From the NCBI GenBank assembly GCA_947451105.1, contig CANFXY010000001.1:64280-106660 (forward strand): 42,381 bases of DNA. The letters run 5' to 3'. The DNA comes from Bacteroidota bacterium (GTDB lineage Bacteria; Bacteroidota; Bacteroidia; NS11-12g; UBA955). This document shows positions 1 through 8,266 of the stretch, one piece after another. The notes beneath the pieces were generated by a model. That model worked only from the letters and a program-made list of their open reading frames with translations. It ran no database searches and had not been told where the DNA came from. Made by a program: the position numbers and the translations under genes. The first letter of the stretch is position 1. Each line of letters begins with the position of its first letter.

Positions 1-1419
1 ATAAGTAATGTGACCAAATTTGCTGATATGGGCTGAAATACCTGTGTTTGCACTTCTCACCATTTCACGTCGTGTCTCTATGCATCTTATAGCCCCATAA
101 AGCAAGTGTTGTTTATGGCCCTGCGTTTCTCCCCACCATCCATCATTTGTAATTACCGATAAAGCCTGAGCGCCATCATTAACAAAGTCGTTGGTGTAAT
201 CGCCATATATGGATTCATAACAAATAAGTGGGGCAATTTTTATCCCATTGTTCAATTTGAAATTTATTGCTTTATCGCTGGTGCCCAAACTTCCTGAAGT
301 GCCACCCAAGTTGATGCTTAATTTTTCCAAAAAATCAAAGGGCATTTTCTCGACACCTGCTACCAATTTCGACTTGTGGTAAATTTCTGCAACAGAGTCG
401 TTCTTAATGTTTATTGCTGTGTTATAGCTATCGTACCATTGCGATGAAAATTCATCGAATCGAGCAGTCTTTGAAGGTCTGTCTTTCGAATTGTTCGGAT
501 ACAGCACAAATGATTCAGCTCCAGCAATAATGCATAAATTTGAGTCTTTGCTCAACTTGCGCAGGGGGTTGATTAAACCATAGTTGTTAAAAGATGCTTC
601 GTTGTTAAAACCAACTATTGCGGTCTCCGGGAATAACAACAATTTGGTTTTAGAACTTATAATTGGGAGGGCTGAATCTAGACCGCACTCTAGCTGGATT
701 TCAGGTTCTAGATAGTGACTTCCATCTTGAAACTTTTCTGTGTAAGGATCAATATTGGGCTGGGTCACCACGCATTCAAATGAATTGGAGTTGCCTTTTA
801 TAATGCCGATGTTGTTAAATGCACAAATGGAAGAAACTCCTGCGACTAGAACTGTCAAAGAAATAGGCATCCAAATTCGTTTTACTTTGCCTTTAACTAT
901 GAAATGTAAAATCCAAACATTGACAAAAAGGATTAATAAACTGCCACCCATTTCGCCAGAGTATTCATACCATTGTATATAATTTGGCAAGGCAGCTAAA
1001 CCTTTGCCCAAAGTAAGCCAAGGCCAAGAGGCATTCCAATTAAAATGCAAATATTCCATACCTAAATACAATGGAATAAATAAGAAGTAGGATGTTTTAG
1101 GGAAAAGCTTATTGGCATGAGCAAACAATACAAATGGCACACTCATAAAAAGTGTATTGACAAATAGCATCATCAAACAACCTGTTGGACTTGCATTCCA
1201 AACCCACCAAGTGGTTCCAATATTCCAAATAAGAATACCCAGGCAAGCATACAGCCAAAATTTTAAGTTCTTTTTGTTTTCATCTTTTAATAAATGATGA
1301 ATGTATAAAATTGGAATAAAGCCAATAAATAAAAGGTAGCCAGTAGTTAGGGGAGGCCATGCAAGTATTAAAATGCATGAACTAAGTAAAGATAAAATTA
1401 AAGGAATCTTTTTACGCAT
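1..1419 (-). CDS. lnt: Apolipoprotein N-acyltransferase (3' end beyond window)
   Basis: Transfers the third acyl chain to the N-terminal cysteine of apolipoproteins in the inner membrane, the last step of lipoprotein maturation. The first 473 codons are present and stay open to the left edge, so the C-terminus is missing. The N-terminal part is a series of hydrophobic segments (about residues 5-210), followed by a nitrilase-like domain. The catalytic triad of the family is visible: Glu265 in LLLFPETAI, Lys349 in YHKSKLV and Cys400 in APLICYES. The usual LVPFGE motif after the lysine is replaced by LVAGVEKMP, a variation I associate with Bacteroidota Lnt. The ATG at 1419 overlaps the end of rsmI by 8 bp, so the two are probably translationally coupled. 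Confidence 0.93.
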   Translation of the reverse strand, partial: MRKKIPLILSLLSSCILILAWPPLTTGYLLFIGFIPILYIHHLLKDENKKNLKFWLYACLGILIWNIGTTWWVWNASPTGCLMMLFVNTLFMSVPFVLFAHANKLFPKTSYFLFIPLYLGMEYLHFNWNASWPWLTLGKGLAALPNYIQWYEYSGEMGGSLLILFVNVWILHFIVKGKVKRIWMPISLTVLVAGVSSICAFNNIGIIKGNSNSFECVVTQPNIDPYTEKFQDGSHYLEPEIQLECGLDSALPIISSKTKLLLFPETAIVGFNNEASFNNYGLINPLRKLSKDSNLCIIAGAESFVLYPNNSKDRPSKTARFDEFSSQWYDSYNTAINIKNDSVAEIYHKSKLVAGVEKMPFDFLEKLSINLGGTSGSLGTSDKAINFKLNNGIKIAPLICYESIYGDYTNDFVNDGAQALSVITNDGWWGETQGHKQHLLYGAIRCIETRREMVRSANTGISAHISKFGHITY

Positions 1420-2095
1420 CTTGTTTGCCTTCTAAAACGATAACAAATTCACCCTTAGGTGCTTTTTTAATAAAATGTTGGTTGACTTCTTCAAGCGTAC
1501 CATTGATGGTCTCTTCATAAATTTTGCTAATTTCTCTGCTTACGGAAACTTTTCTTTCATTTCCCATCACCAAGGCCAAGTCTTTTAAAGTGGTTTGCAG
1601 TTTGTATGGCGATTCATAAAATACGATGGTTCTTGTTTCATGCTGTAATAAATCCAAGCGGGTTTTTCTTCCTTTTTTAACCGGAAGGAAACCTTCAAAA
1701 ACAAATTTGTCGCAGGGCAATCCACTTTTTACCAGAGCGGGAACGAAAGCAGTGGCGCCTGGGAGACATTCAACATAAATACCAGCTTTAAGACATTCTC
1801 TAACAATTAAAAAACCAGGGTCACTAATGCCGGGTGTTCCAGCATCTGTAACCAAACACATTTTCTTTCCAGCATTTATTTGGTTGATGACATCTATAAT
1901 TTTGTCGTGTTCATTGTGGGCATGGTAACTTTGCAGAGGTTTGTCAATTTCGTAATGCTTTAATAGTATTCCAGTATTTCTGGTATCTTCTGCCAATATG
2001 ATGTCACATTCTTTAAGGTATTCAAGGGCCCTTAAGGTAATGTCTTTTAAATTTCCAACAGGGGTTGGAACCAGTATAATTCTATTTGATGACAT
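1412..2095 (-). CDS. rsmI: 16S rRNA (cytidine-2'-O)-methyltransferase RsmI
   Basis: Tetrapyrrole-methylase-fold enzyme that 2'-O-methylates C1402 of 16S rRNA using S-adenosylmethionine. The 227 residues carry the family signatures: LVPTPVGNLKDITLRALE near the N-terminus, LAEDTRNT around residue 36, the VTDAGTPGISDPG loop around residue 82 and LPGATAFVPALVKSG around 113. It is slightly shorter than the E. coli enzyme because the C-terminal extension is reduced, as is common in Bacteroidota. It overlaps the upstream membrane-protein gene by 14 bp and lnt by 8 bp, so the three form one transcription unit read leftward. Confidence 0.95.
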   Translation of the reverse strand: MSSNRIILVPTPVGNLKDITLRALEYLKECDIILAEDTRNTGILLKHYEIDKPLQSYHAHNEHDKIIDVINQINAGKKMCLVTDAGTPGISDPGFLIVRECLKAGIYVECLPGATAFVPALVKSGLPCDKFVFEGFLPVKKGRKTRLDLLQHETRTIVFYESPYKLQTTLKDLALVMGNERKVSVSREISKIYEETINGTLEEVNQHFIKKAPKGEFVIVLEGKQDA

Positions 2096-2537
2096 GAACT
2101 TCTTTACTTAGATCGATATTGAACAATCCTTTTAAACCAAATAAGAGTATACTCCAAAAGAGTACGGCAGCAATTTGATAGGTAAGGACTTTGTGTTTGT
2201 TGTGCTCAAAAGCTGCACTGATTATGCAACCAACTGGAATGCTGAAAACCACTGGGCTAAAAAGTGCAATTCCAATCAACCCATAACTGTTCTTTATTTT
2301 GATGAATTTTTTAAGCTTTGGATACTTCATTTTAAAGAAGTGGTATTTAGATAGGTATTTGGAAATATAGGCGCCTAAATAGGTGAAAGCAAAGACACCC
2401 AAAATTCCTCCTGATGCAACAATAAGCATATCCCAATACCAAAGTCGTTGTGATTTGGCCAAAAGAGGCAACACAGCAAAAAGGTATTTTACACCTGAAA
2501 GAATTATCCATAAGCCAATTTCTACTACCTCATTCAT
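2082..2537 (-). CDS. Small four-helix membrane protein, unknown function
   Basis: The 151 residues contain about four hydrophobic segments (roughly 5-26, 36-58, 85-108 and 117-138) separated by a basic loop (residues 60-82, rich in Lys and Tyr). The third segment carries a Pro/Gly-rich stretch, LFSPVVFSIPVGCIISAAF, reminiscent of re-entrant loops in DedA/VTT and small multidrug-export families, but I cannot assign it. It is first in the unit with rsmI and lnt and overlaps rsmI by 14 bp. A -7-like box TAACTTCG at 2546-2553 lies only 8 bp before the ATG, so the transcript would have almost no leader. Confidence 0.8.
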   Translation of the reverse strand: MNEVVEIGLWIILSGVKYLFAVLPLLAKSQRLWYWDMLIVASGGILGVFAFTYLGAYISKYLSKYHFFKMKYPKLKKFIKIKNSYGLIGIALFSPVVFSIPVGCIISAAFEHNKHKVLTYQIAAVLFWSILLFGLKGLFNIDLSKEVHVIK

Positions 2538-2545
2538 ACGCTCTG

Positions 2546-2553
2546 CGAAGTTA
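2546..2553 (-). promoter_or_regulatory. -7 box variant (TAACTTCG) of the rsmI-lnt unit
   Basis: Read on the minus strand the site is TAACTTCG followed by C, a one-base variant of the Bacteroidota TAnnTTTG box. No clear -33 TTG is visible at 19-20 bp. Confidence 0.45.
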
Positions 2554-2608
2554 TTGATAAGTTTTTGAATTCGTTTCTATTGTCTCAAAAAGATAACAGA
2601 ATAATAAA

Positions 2609-2639
2609 AAAGTCCCGACGAAAATATCGCCGGGACTTT
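2609..2639 (-). terminator. Intrinsic terminator of the S46 peptidase gene
   Basis: Inverted repeat AAAGTCCCG / CGGGACTTT with an inner CGA/TCG extension across one mismatch and a 5-nt loop. On the minus strand it is followed by a T run interrupted by A, and it lies about 24 bp past the stop codon at 2663. Confidence 0.85.
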
Positions 2640-2662
2640 AAATAAATTGTCTTTTGTTGTGC

Positions 2663-4879
2663 TTATTCTACCAAGGTCATTTCATCAACGATGTGTTTAG
2701 CACCACCAAGTTTTTCGATCAACCAAAGTACATAACGAATGTCAACGTTGATGGTTCTTTTGTATTTGTCATCGAAGTGGATGTTGCCACTCATTGCTTC
2801 CCAGTTGCCATCAAATGCCAAACCGATAATGTTACCGCTGCCATCCATTACTGGACTTCCGCTGTTACCACCCGTGATGTCATTGTCTGTTAAGAAAGCA
2901 ACAGGCAATTTGCCATTGCTCATTGCATAACGACCGAAGTCTTTAGCTTTGTACAATTCTAACAATTTAGCAGGCAAGTCAAATTCATAGTCGCCAGCCA
3001 CGTATTTTTCAATAACACCATCGATGGTGGTAATGAAATCAAAATGAACAGCATCTTTAGGATCGTATGATTTAACCGTTCCGTAGGTCAAACGTTGGCT
3101 AGAGTTAGCATCTGGATAGAACACTCTGTTTGGATTCATTTCCATTAAACCTTTGATGTATTTTCTTCCTAATGCCAAGGCTGAAGCAGCAAACTCATCA
3201 ACTTTTGGCTTGTAGTTTGTGTTAAAATTATCAATATGAGATTTTAAATAAACATAAGCTGGGTCGCTTAATATTTTCTTATGGTTCGGCGCTTTTAAGA
3301 AAGCTTCGATTTTTTCTTTTGAACCAAACATTGATTTTGCGAAAAGCATTTCAGCATATTTTGCAAAAACTTCATCTGAATTACCGTTTTTAATTTTTGA
3401 AGCAATTTTGGTAAACAATGCAGGCCATTGGGTTGATGGAATGTTTTTGTAGTACATTTTCATCATAGAAGCCATGATTTTTTTATCAGCAATTTTGATG
3501 CGGTCAGTAAAAGGAATTTCAGCAAGTGCTTTAATTAAGTTTTCTGAAGTAGATTTAATTTTTGCTTCTAAATCAGCAATTTCTTTGTCTTTGTCAGCTG
3601 AAGCTTTGGTTTTGTCTGCTTTGATTTTATCAATTTTGTTGTATAAAGCGTCTAACGACATGCCAAAAGAAGCCAATTGCATAATGGTTGGAGCCGTAAT
3701 GCATTCTCTCATGTAGGTGTTTTGCAAAGCGTAAGGCTTGTAAACCGTATAAGTTTGGTCGATGTCATACAACAATGTTTTGTATTCATCTTTGTTTGCA
3801 GCCCAAGCAGCAAATGATTTTTCTTCAGCTGTTTTTTTGTCGTATACTTTGTTGTGCTTTAATTGTTCAGCTTCACCATCAAAAAATTTCCAGTAGTTCG
3901 CAATAGATGCATAATCGCTAGACAACAACAATCTTGTTGCTTCGTCTTGAACCATTTGTTCTTTCCAAGCTTTCAATCGGATGTCTCTAAGGTTAACAAT
4001 GTTTGGGTTTACCAAATCAGTTGCTAGAGCCACACCATGAGAAAACTCATAACGGTTGGTTCTACCAGGGAATCCGATAATCATTGCAAAATCACCTTCT
4101 TTAACACCTTTCAAAGAAACTGGCAAGTAATGCATTGGTTTGTAAGGCGTATTTTCTGCGTTGTAGTCAGCAGGCTTGTTGTCTTTACCTACATAAACAC
4201 GGAACATGCTGAAGTCACCGGTATGTCTTGGCCACATCCAATTGTCTGTTTCGCCACCAAATTTACCTACGTTTTGAGGAGGGGTGCCTACCAAACGGAT
4301 ATCGGTAAATTTTTCCATAACAAAAAGGTAGTAGGCATTTCCTTTGAACATTTCGCGGCAAGTTGCATCGTAATGCGTGCCTTCGGTGGCCTTCTTTTGT
4401 AACTCTTTATAGATTTCTTGTAATTTAGCAAAACGCTCTTTTTCAGAAACACCAGCTATTTTAGCCAATACTTCAGAGGTGATATCATCTACACGCACAA
4501 CTCTAGTGATAGACATTGGTGCTTTTGGTTTGCGCTCTTCAGCACGGGTTTTAGCCCAAAATCCATTGTCCAAAATGTTGTCAGAAGTAGTGCTTAATTC
4601 AGCAATAGCATCATAACCACAGTGGTGGTTGGTTAAAATCAAACCCTCTGAAGAGATAATTTCACCTGTACATCCGCCGTTAAACCAGATACAAGCATCT
4701 TTTAAACTTGAATGGTTAACACTGTAAAGTTGCTCAGGTGTAAGTCTAAGACCTTTAGCCTGCATGTCTTTGTAATTTAGTTTTTCAAGCAAGGAAAGCA
4801 ACCACATGCCCTCATCTGCTTTAGCTGCATTGCTAATAAAAATGAATGCAACGGTAAGTAATGCGTATATTTTTTTCAT
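2663..4879 (-). CDS. S46 family dipeptidyl-peptidase, DPP7 type
   Basis: Periplasmic serine exopeptidase that removes dipeptides from the N-terminus of peptides. A Sec signal peptide ends near residue 21. The chymotrypsin-like catalytic blocks are present: GCTGEIISSEGLILTNHHCGY with the catalytic histidine at 85/86, TDNWMWPRHTGDF (211-223) with the aspartate, and GGNSGSPV with Ser673. Eighteen residues after that serine the protein has Gly691 (FDGNWE). In characterised S46 enzymes Gly here goes with DPP7 (hydrophobic P1), whereas Arg goes with DPP11 (acidic P1), so I infer DPP7-like specificity. Its 738 residues match the family length (about 710-740). A helical, Lys-rich insertion lies at about 390-560. 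Monocistronic with its own terminator. Confidence 0.93.
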   Translation of the reverse strand: MKKIYALLTVAFIFISNAAKADEGMWLLSLLEKLNYKDMQAKGLRLTPEQLYSVNHSSLKDACIWFNGGCTGEIISSEGLILTNHHCGYDAIAELSTTSDNILDNGFWAKTRAEERKPKAPMSITRVVRVDDITSEVLAKIAGVSEKERFAKLQEIYKELQKKATEGTHYDATCREMFKGNAYYLFVMEKFTDIRLVGTPPQNVGKFGGETDNWMWPRHTGDFSMFRVYVGKDNKPADYNAENTPYKPMHYLPVSLKGVKEGDFAMIIGFPGRTNRYEFSHGVALATDLVNPNIVNLRDIRLKAWKEQMVQDEATRLLLSSDYASIANYWKFFDGEAEQLKHNKVYDKKTAEEKSFAAWAANKDEYKTLLYDIDQTYTVYKPYALQNTYMRECITAPTIMQLASFGMSLDALYNKIDKIKADKTKASADKDKEIADLEAKIKSTSENLIKALAEIPFTDRIKIADKKIMASMMKMYYKNIPSTQWPALFTKIASKIKNGNSDEVFAKYAEMLFAKSMFGSKEKIEAFLKAPNHKKILSDPAYVYLKSHIDNFNTNYKPKVDEFAASALALGRKYIKGLMEMNPNRVFYPDANSSQRLTYGTVKSYDPKDAVHFDFITTIDGVIEKYVAGDYEFDLPAKLLELYKAKDFGRYAMSNGKLPVAFLTDNDITGGNSGSPVMDGSGNIIGLAFDGNWEAMSGNIHFDDKYKRTINVDIRYVLWLIEKLGGAKHIVDEMTLVE

Positions 4880-5019
4880 ATTTTTTTAATAAAAAAGTGT
4901 TGCGAATTACCACAATTTAAGGCGCAAATGCAAAAGAGTTTAACCATTTATTTAGGCGTTTTGTCCATTTGGTAAAATTAGCAGCGGCAAATCTTTCTAA
5001 GGGCTTACTTTTAATTTGC

Positions 5020-5027
5020 TATCTTTG
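5020..5027 (+). promoter_or_regulatory. -7 box of rnpB (TATCTTTG)
   Basis: Perfect TAnnTTTG followed by C. The predicted 5' end of RNase P RNA, set by the P1 helix, is 4 nt past the final G, which makes this a useful internal ruler for transcription starts in the window. No good -33 TTG was found at the usual distance. Confidence 0.75.
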
Positions 5028-5030
5028 CAG

Positions 5031-5396
5031 AAAGGTAAATGGTCTGTCGCTATTTGAAAAAGTAGAGGAAAGTCCGGGCAACAAAGAGCACCATACCGTT
5101 TGAAAAGACGGGAAGCAGAAAGAAATGACTGTTTACAGAGAGTGTCGCAGAAAATAACCGCCTGAATTTTAGCAATAAATTAGGGTAAGGGTGAAAATGT
5201 GGGGTAAGAGCCCACGCCGTGTGTCAGTAATGCGCAGGGGGATAAACCTTAAGGGTTGTAAGGCCAAATATACCTGAGCCATAGAGCTGCTCGTTCAAGT
5301 TGGAGTTTACTTCAACGCTCAGGAGGGTAGGCTGCAATAGATCAATGACAGACATCCGCTCCGGTGGATACAAAACTCGGCTTATAGTTTACCTTT
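5031..5396 (+). ncRNA. rnpB: RNase P RNA, bacterial type A
   Basis: Catalytic RNA subunit of RNase P, which matures tRNA 5' ends. The conserved CR-I segment GAGGAAAGTCCGGGC occurs at 5065-5079. The 3' conserved segment runs from ACAGACATCCG (about 5347) to ACTCGGCTTATAG (5375-5387). The ends were placed by the P1 pairing of AAAGGTAAA (5031-5039) with TTTACCTTT (5388-5396). The length of about 366 nt suits a Bacteroidota type A RNA. It has its own promoter and a strong terminator, and it is transcribed toward the M61 peptidase gene. Confidence 0.95.
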
Positions 5397-5400
5397 TTTT

Positions 5401-5434
5401 ATCCCGCTAGTTCTAAAATTAGCGGGATTTTTTT
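5401..5434 (+). terminator. Intrinsic terminator of rnpB
   Basis: ATCCCGCTA (5401-5409) pairs with TAGCGGGAT (5420-5428), followed by a T run to 5434. The tail overlaps the stop codon of the convergent M61 gene. Read on the minus strand the hairpin is flanked by A runs, so it should act only on rnpB. Confidence 0.9.
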
Positions 5435-7196
5435 AATTCTTTTTTAGCCAAGCCAATAACAAAGGATCATCTCCTTTATCAATGCTAATGTATAAATCCA
5501 ATTTAGGATTTTGAATTGGTTTAAGATTTAATTCTCGAATTAAACCATTTCTTGAGATGATAAAGTTCAGTTCATTGCCTTCACCAATAAGTTTTACGAC
5601 TTCTTCTAAACTGGTCTTAACGCGTATACCGTTAACTGCGATAATTTCATCTCCCGCTTGCAAGTCTAGTCCAAAGGCTGGTGACATGCCATCGATTGAT
5701 CTAACCATTATTCTCTCACCCTTTTGCTCGGTATTAATGCCTGTGTAGAAAAGATTGCTTTGAACTTTGTTTTCAATAGAACAAGCAACTTTCTTGAGGA
5801 TGTTTTTGATTTTTTGATTGGTCTCACTGGTGTTGCTTCCCTCTGCCCAAGATCTAAAGTTCAATGGTTTTCCAGCAACAAAATCTATAGCTGCATAAAA
5901 TTCATTGTCGGTAAAGCCTCTTTGTTTTTTCTCGTAATATTCAGAATATAAATATTGCAATAAATGGTCAAGTCCCTTGCTGCCTTTGCTGGCATCTAAT
6001 AACTCAATGTCTAGTAAAGCAGCAATTGCAGCACCTTTAAGATAATAAGAAATATTGGTGTTGATGCTGTTTTCATTCGGCCTATATTCTTTAATCCACG
6101 CATCAAATGAAGCTTCATGCAAACTTTGGATTTCAGCCCCTTTGCGGTTAAGTGTTGAAGAAAAAGTATTGGATAAGGTCCTTAAGTATTCACTTTCTGT
6201 TCTGAATCCTGCGCGGTACATCGCCAATTCATCGTAATAACTTGTTATCCCTTCGGCAACCCAAAGTAAATTGGTGTAATTTTCTTTGCTGTAATCGAAA
6301 GGGCCAAGTGCTTCCGGTCTTATGCGTTTTACATTCCATAAATGGAAGTATTCGTGGGCACATAAACTTAAGAAATTCAAATAACGCTCTTTGTTGCTGT
6401 AAGCAAATCTTTGCATCTGAACCACGTTGCTATTGGCATGCTCCAATCCACCGCCACCCTCTTCCACATGGTGGACAATGAATAAGTATTCTTTACATGG
6501 ATGCTTGCCAACGATTTGGTACATGGTATTGCAGATCTTCTGTAAATCGACTTTGAATTTATCGGTAGGACAATTGTTTTTACCAACCAATGCAACGGTA
6601 TGAGGAACACCCGCAACGTCAAATTTTATAATTTGATGGTTGCCAATCTCAATTGGAGAATCAATTAGTTCGTCGTAGTTGTTGAAAGAGAATAGATTTG
6701 GTTTTGATTGAACCAAGGTGCTTGAAATCTTAGTCCATGTTTCAGGGTAGTTAATGTCTAAAGTACCTCCACCTTGTTTTTCCGTATACAATAAGCAGCT
6801 ACTTAAAAGTAAAAATGCATGGTCGCTGTCTATATAAGAGGTACGAACCGTATTTTCAAAACAATAGACCTTATAAGTAACTTGGATACTTTTATCGCCA
6901 GATTTATTGTCTATGGTCCAAGTGCTTTTATCCAATTTGTTTATGGCAATGCTTTTATCGTTGGCGATTGCACCCACTTGTTCAATGTTGCGCTCAAATT
7001 CTCTGACCATGTAACTGCCAGGTGTCCAAACTGGCATTTTAAGTGTGATTTTATTCTCTTTAAATTCAGAAATTTCTAATTTCACCAAAGCATAATGCGT
7101 ATTAGGATTTTGAATGTCTATGGTATAGTTTATTTTCATTGCTTTTGTTTGAATACTTAACATTAAAAGTAATAAAGTTAGGTTTACTTTTCTCAT
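5433..7196 (-). CDS. M61 family peptidase with PDZ domain
   Basis: Metallo-aminopeptidase of the glycyl-aminopeptidase family, exported behind a signal peptide ending near residue 19. The zinc motif HEYFHLWN is at 281-288 (His281, Glu282, His285) and the third ligand is Glu315 in WVAEGITSYY. The family signature GGGGLEH is at 247-253. Residues about 20-190 form the N-terminal beta-rich domain. A PDZ domain lies at about 480-560 (the stretch GMSPAFGLDLQAGDEIIAVNGI). At 587 residues it has the usual length. Its stop codon falls within the rnpB terminator tail, and I see no terminator for this gene on the minus strand, so its transcript may run antisense into rnpB. Confidence 0.93.
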   Translation of the reverse strand: MRKVNLTLLLLMLSIQTKAMKINYTIDIQNPNTHYALVKLEISEFKENKITLKMPVWTPGSYMVREFERNIEQVGAIANDKSIAINKLDKSTWTIDNKSGDKSIQVTYKVYCFENTVRTSYIDSDHAFLLLSSCLLYTEKQGGGTLDINYPETWTKISSTLVQSKPNLFSFNNYDELIDSPIEIGNHQIIKFDVAGVPHTVALVGKNNCPTDKFKVDLQKICNTMYQIVGKHPCKEYLFIVHHVEEGGGGLEHANSNVVQMQRFAYSNKERYLNFLSLCAHEYFHLWNVKRIRPEALGPFDYSKENYTNLLWVAEGITSYYDELAMYRAGFRTESEYLRTLSNTFSSTLNRKGAEIQSLHEASFDAWIKEYRPNENSINTNISYYLKGAAIAALLDIELLDASKGSKGLDHLLQYLYSEYYEKKQRGFTDNEFYAAIDFVAGKPLNFRSWAEGSNTSETNQKIKNILKKVACSIENKVQSNLFYTGINTEQKGERIMVRSIDGMSPAFGLDLQAGDEIIAVNGIRVKTSLEEVVKLIGEGNELNFIISRNGLIRELNLKPIQNPKLDLYISIDKGDDPLLLAWLKKN

Positions 7197-7482
7197 ACCT
7201 GCAAATAAATAACAAATGAATGTCTTTACAATAAGTAAGCTTAATAATTATTAAATTAAAATTAGTAGCCAGCAACCCCGTTTTTTGGGTTGTTTAATTC
7301 ATCAGATTTTATTTCTGTTTTTATGGTCTTTTTTTTAGAATTGATTTTACCCGAATGAAGGTTTTCTTGATTTTTAAATTGGGATATACAAGGTTTTACA
7401 AAATTATTATTAAGAAATTTAAATTTTATTTAACTGAAATTCAAATGTTTATATGTTTTCGTCGATTTTGTTTTAAAAATAA
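7197..7482. other. Gene-free AT-rich spacer with one small hairpin
   Basis: No credible gene. An inverted repeat CAACCC (7273-7278) / GGGTTG (7287-7292) is followed on the plus strand by TTTAATT and could be a weak terminator remnant. The open frame at 7355-7537 has a biased Phe/Lys/Ile composition, continues through the promoter of the next gene and is judged spurious. Confidence 0.5.
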
Positions 7483-7512
7483 TTGCACAGGTGAGTGGGT
7501 TTTTTATATTTG
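7483..7512 (+). promoter_or_regulatory. Promoter of small-protein cassette 1 (TTG-N19-TATATTTG)
   Basis: A -33 TTG at 7483-7485 and a perfect -7 TATATTTG at 7505-7512, spaced by 19 bp, match the Bacteroidota housekeeping promoter. The start of transcription is expected near 7517, giving a leader of about 83 nt before the ATG at 7600. Confidence 0.85.
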
Positions 7513-7556
7513 TGTATGGGATGTTAAAACAATTTAAGTATTATTACTTATTGAGT
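7505..7556 (+). repeat. Promoter-leader repeat, copy 1
   Basis: This 52-bp block matches 8170-8221 at 45 of 52 positions without gaps. Its last 22 bases (7535-7556) are identical in both copies and include a short stem TAAGTA-TTAT-TACTTA followed by TTGAGT. The identity extends well past the -7 box into the transcribed leader. Confidence 0.9.
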
Positions 7557-7599
7557 TAAAACACTCACAAAAAACCAAGAAAAAAAACAGATTAAAGTC

Positions 7600-7812
7600 A
7601 TGGAAACAAAAAAGTATTACCGCCTTAACGATGCCTCTAATGGTTCTTTATTTACAATGATTAATAATGGACAATATGCTGTAGAGGAAACAATTGAATT
7701 AGAAATCTTCAAACCAAGTCTAATTTCTTATGACCGTGCCCAACAAATTGGAAGGACACTTTTGGTTCTCGCTTTATTATCTGGACTATTTTTCTTCGGA
7801 CTTAGCGCTTAA
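7600..7812 (+). CDS. Small single-pass membrane protein, cassette 1
   Basis: A 70-residue protein that I do not recognise. Residues 1-48 are polar and include an acidic patch (EETIELEIF). Residues about 51-69 (RTLLVLALLSGLFFFGL) form one hydrophobic helix at the extreme C-terminus, so it is probably tail-anchored with the N-terminus in the cytoplasm. Support for a real gene: a complete promoter, a leader shared with the next small gene, a start shortly after an A-rich tract and a strong terminator. There is no signal peptide and no sequence similarity to the second cassette protein. Confidence 0.75.
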   Translation: METKKYYRLNDASNGSLFTMINNGQYAVEETIELEIFKPSLISYDRAQQIGRTLLVLALLSGLFFFGLSA

Positions 7813-7823
7813 AAAATATATTA

Positions 7824-7903
7824 TACACAAATACACAAAAATTACCCTTTCTAAAAACAAACAAAACACACACTTAAGAAACTAACCTACACAAATACAC
7901 CCT
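7824..7903 (+). repeat. A/C-rich 3'-untranslated motif ACACAAATACAC, cassette 1
   Basis: The 12-mer ACACAAATACAC occurs at about 7825 and again near 7890, between the stop codon and the terminator. The same motif occurs around 8513-8530 in the 3' region of the second cassette. The transcribed stretch is notably poor in G. Confidence 0.65.
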
Positions 7904-7908
7904 TAATT

Positions 7909-7942
7909 TAGCCTTGTAGTTCGCTACAAGGCTATTTTTTTT
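7909..7942 (+). terminator. Terminator with TTCG tetraloop, cassette 1
   Basis: A perfect 11-bp stem TAGCCTTGTAG / CTACAAGGCTA (7909-7919, 7924-7934) is closed by the very stable loop TTCG and followed by eight T. Confidence 0.95.
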
Positions 7943-8147
7943 ATGATGTTTTTTTAATTTTAGATTCTATAAAAAATCATGACAAATCATTCAAAAAATG
8001 CCTTGTTGGTTTGAGCGTCTGATGGATGGTTTTTGTGAAATCTTGCTTTTAGATGGGTGATTGCTTTGGTTGCCATCAATTGAAATAAAATAATTCGTTT
8101 GATTTTCAGACTTTTAGATGTTTTTTTATGATTTATTTCAAAATACT
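7943..8147. other. Spacer between the two small-protein cassettes
   Basis: About 200 bp of AT-rich sequence with no credible gene. I see no structure beyond T-rich tracts. Confidence 0.5.
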
Positions 8148-8177
8148 TTGGTATAATAAAGTGCTTTCTTATATTTG
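8148..8177 (+). promoter_or_regulatory. Promoter of small-protein cassette 2 (TTG-N19-TATATTTG)
   Basis: TTG at 8148-8150 and TATATTTG at 8170-8177, spaced by exactly 19 bp as in cassette 1. Expected start near 8182, giving a leader of about 85 nt. Confidence 0.85.
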
Positions 8178-8221
8178 GGTATAGGGTATGAAAACAAACT
8201 AAGTATTATTACTTATTGAGT
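8170..8221 (+). repeat. Promoter-leader repeat, copy 2
   Basis: Second copy of the block at 7505-7556 (45 of 52 identical; the final 22 bases, 8200-8221, are invariant). The sequence diverges completely after the TTGAGT. Confidence 0.9.
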
Positions 8222-8266
8222 CTTTAATCCTAGACTAAACCATTAAAAAACAAGTAATTAAATAAC

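Noticed and set aside
7355-7537. 60-codon open frame upstream of the first small-protein gene
   Set aside because: Composition is dominated by Phe, Ile and Lys expected from AT-rich DNA, it contains the -33 and -7 boxes of the next gene, and it has no start context or homology.
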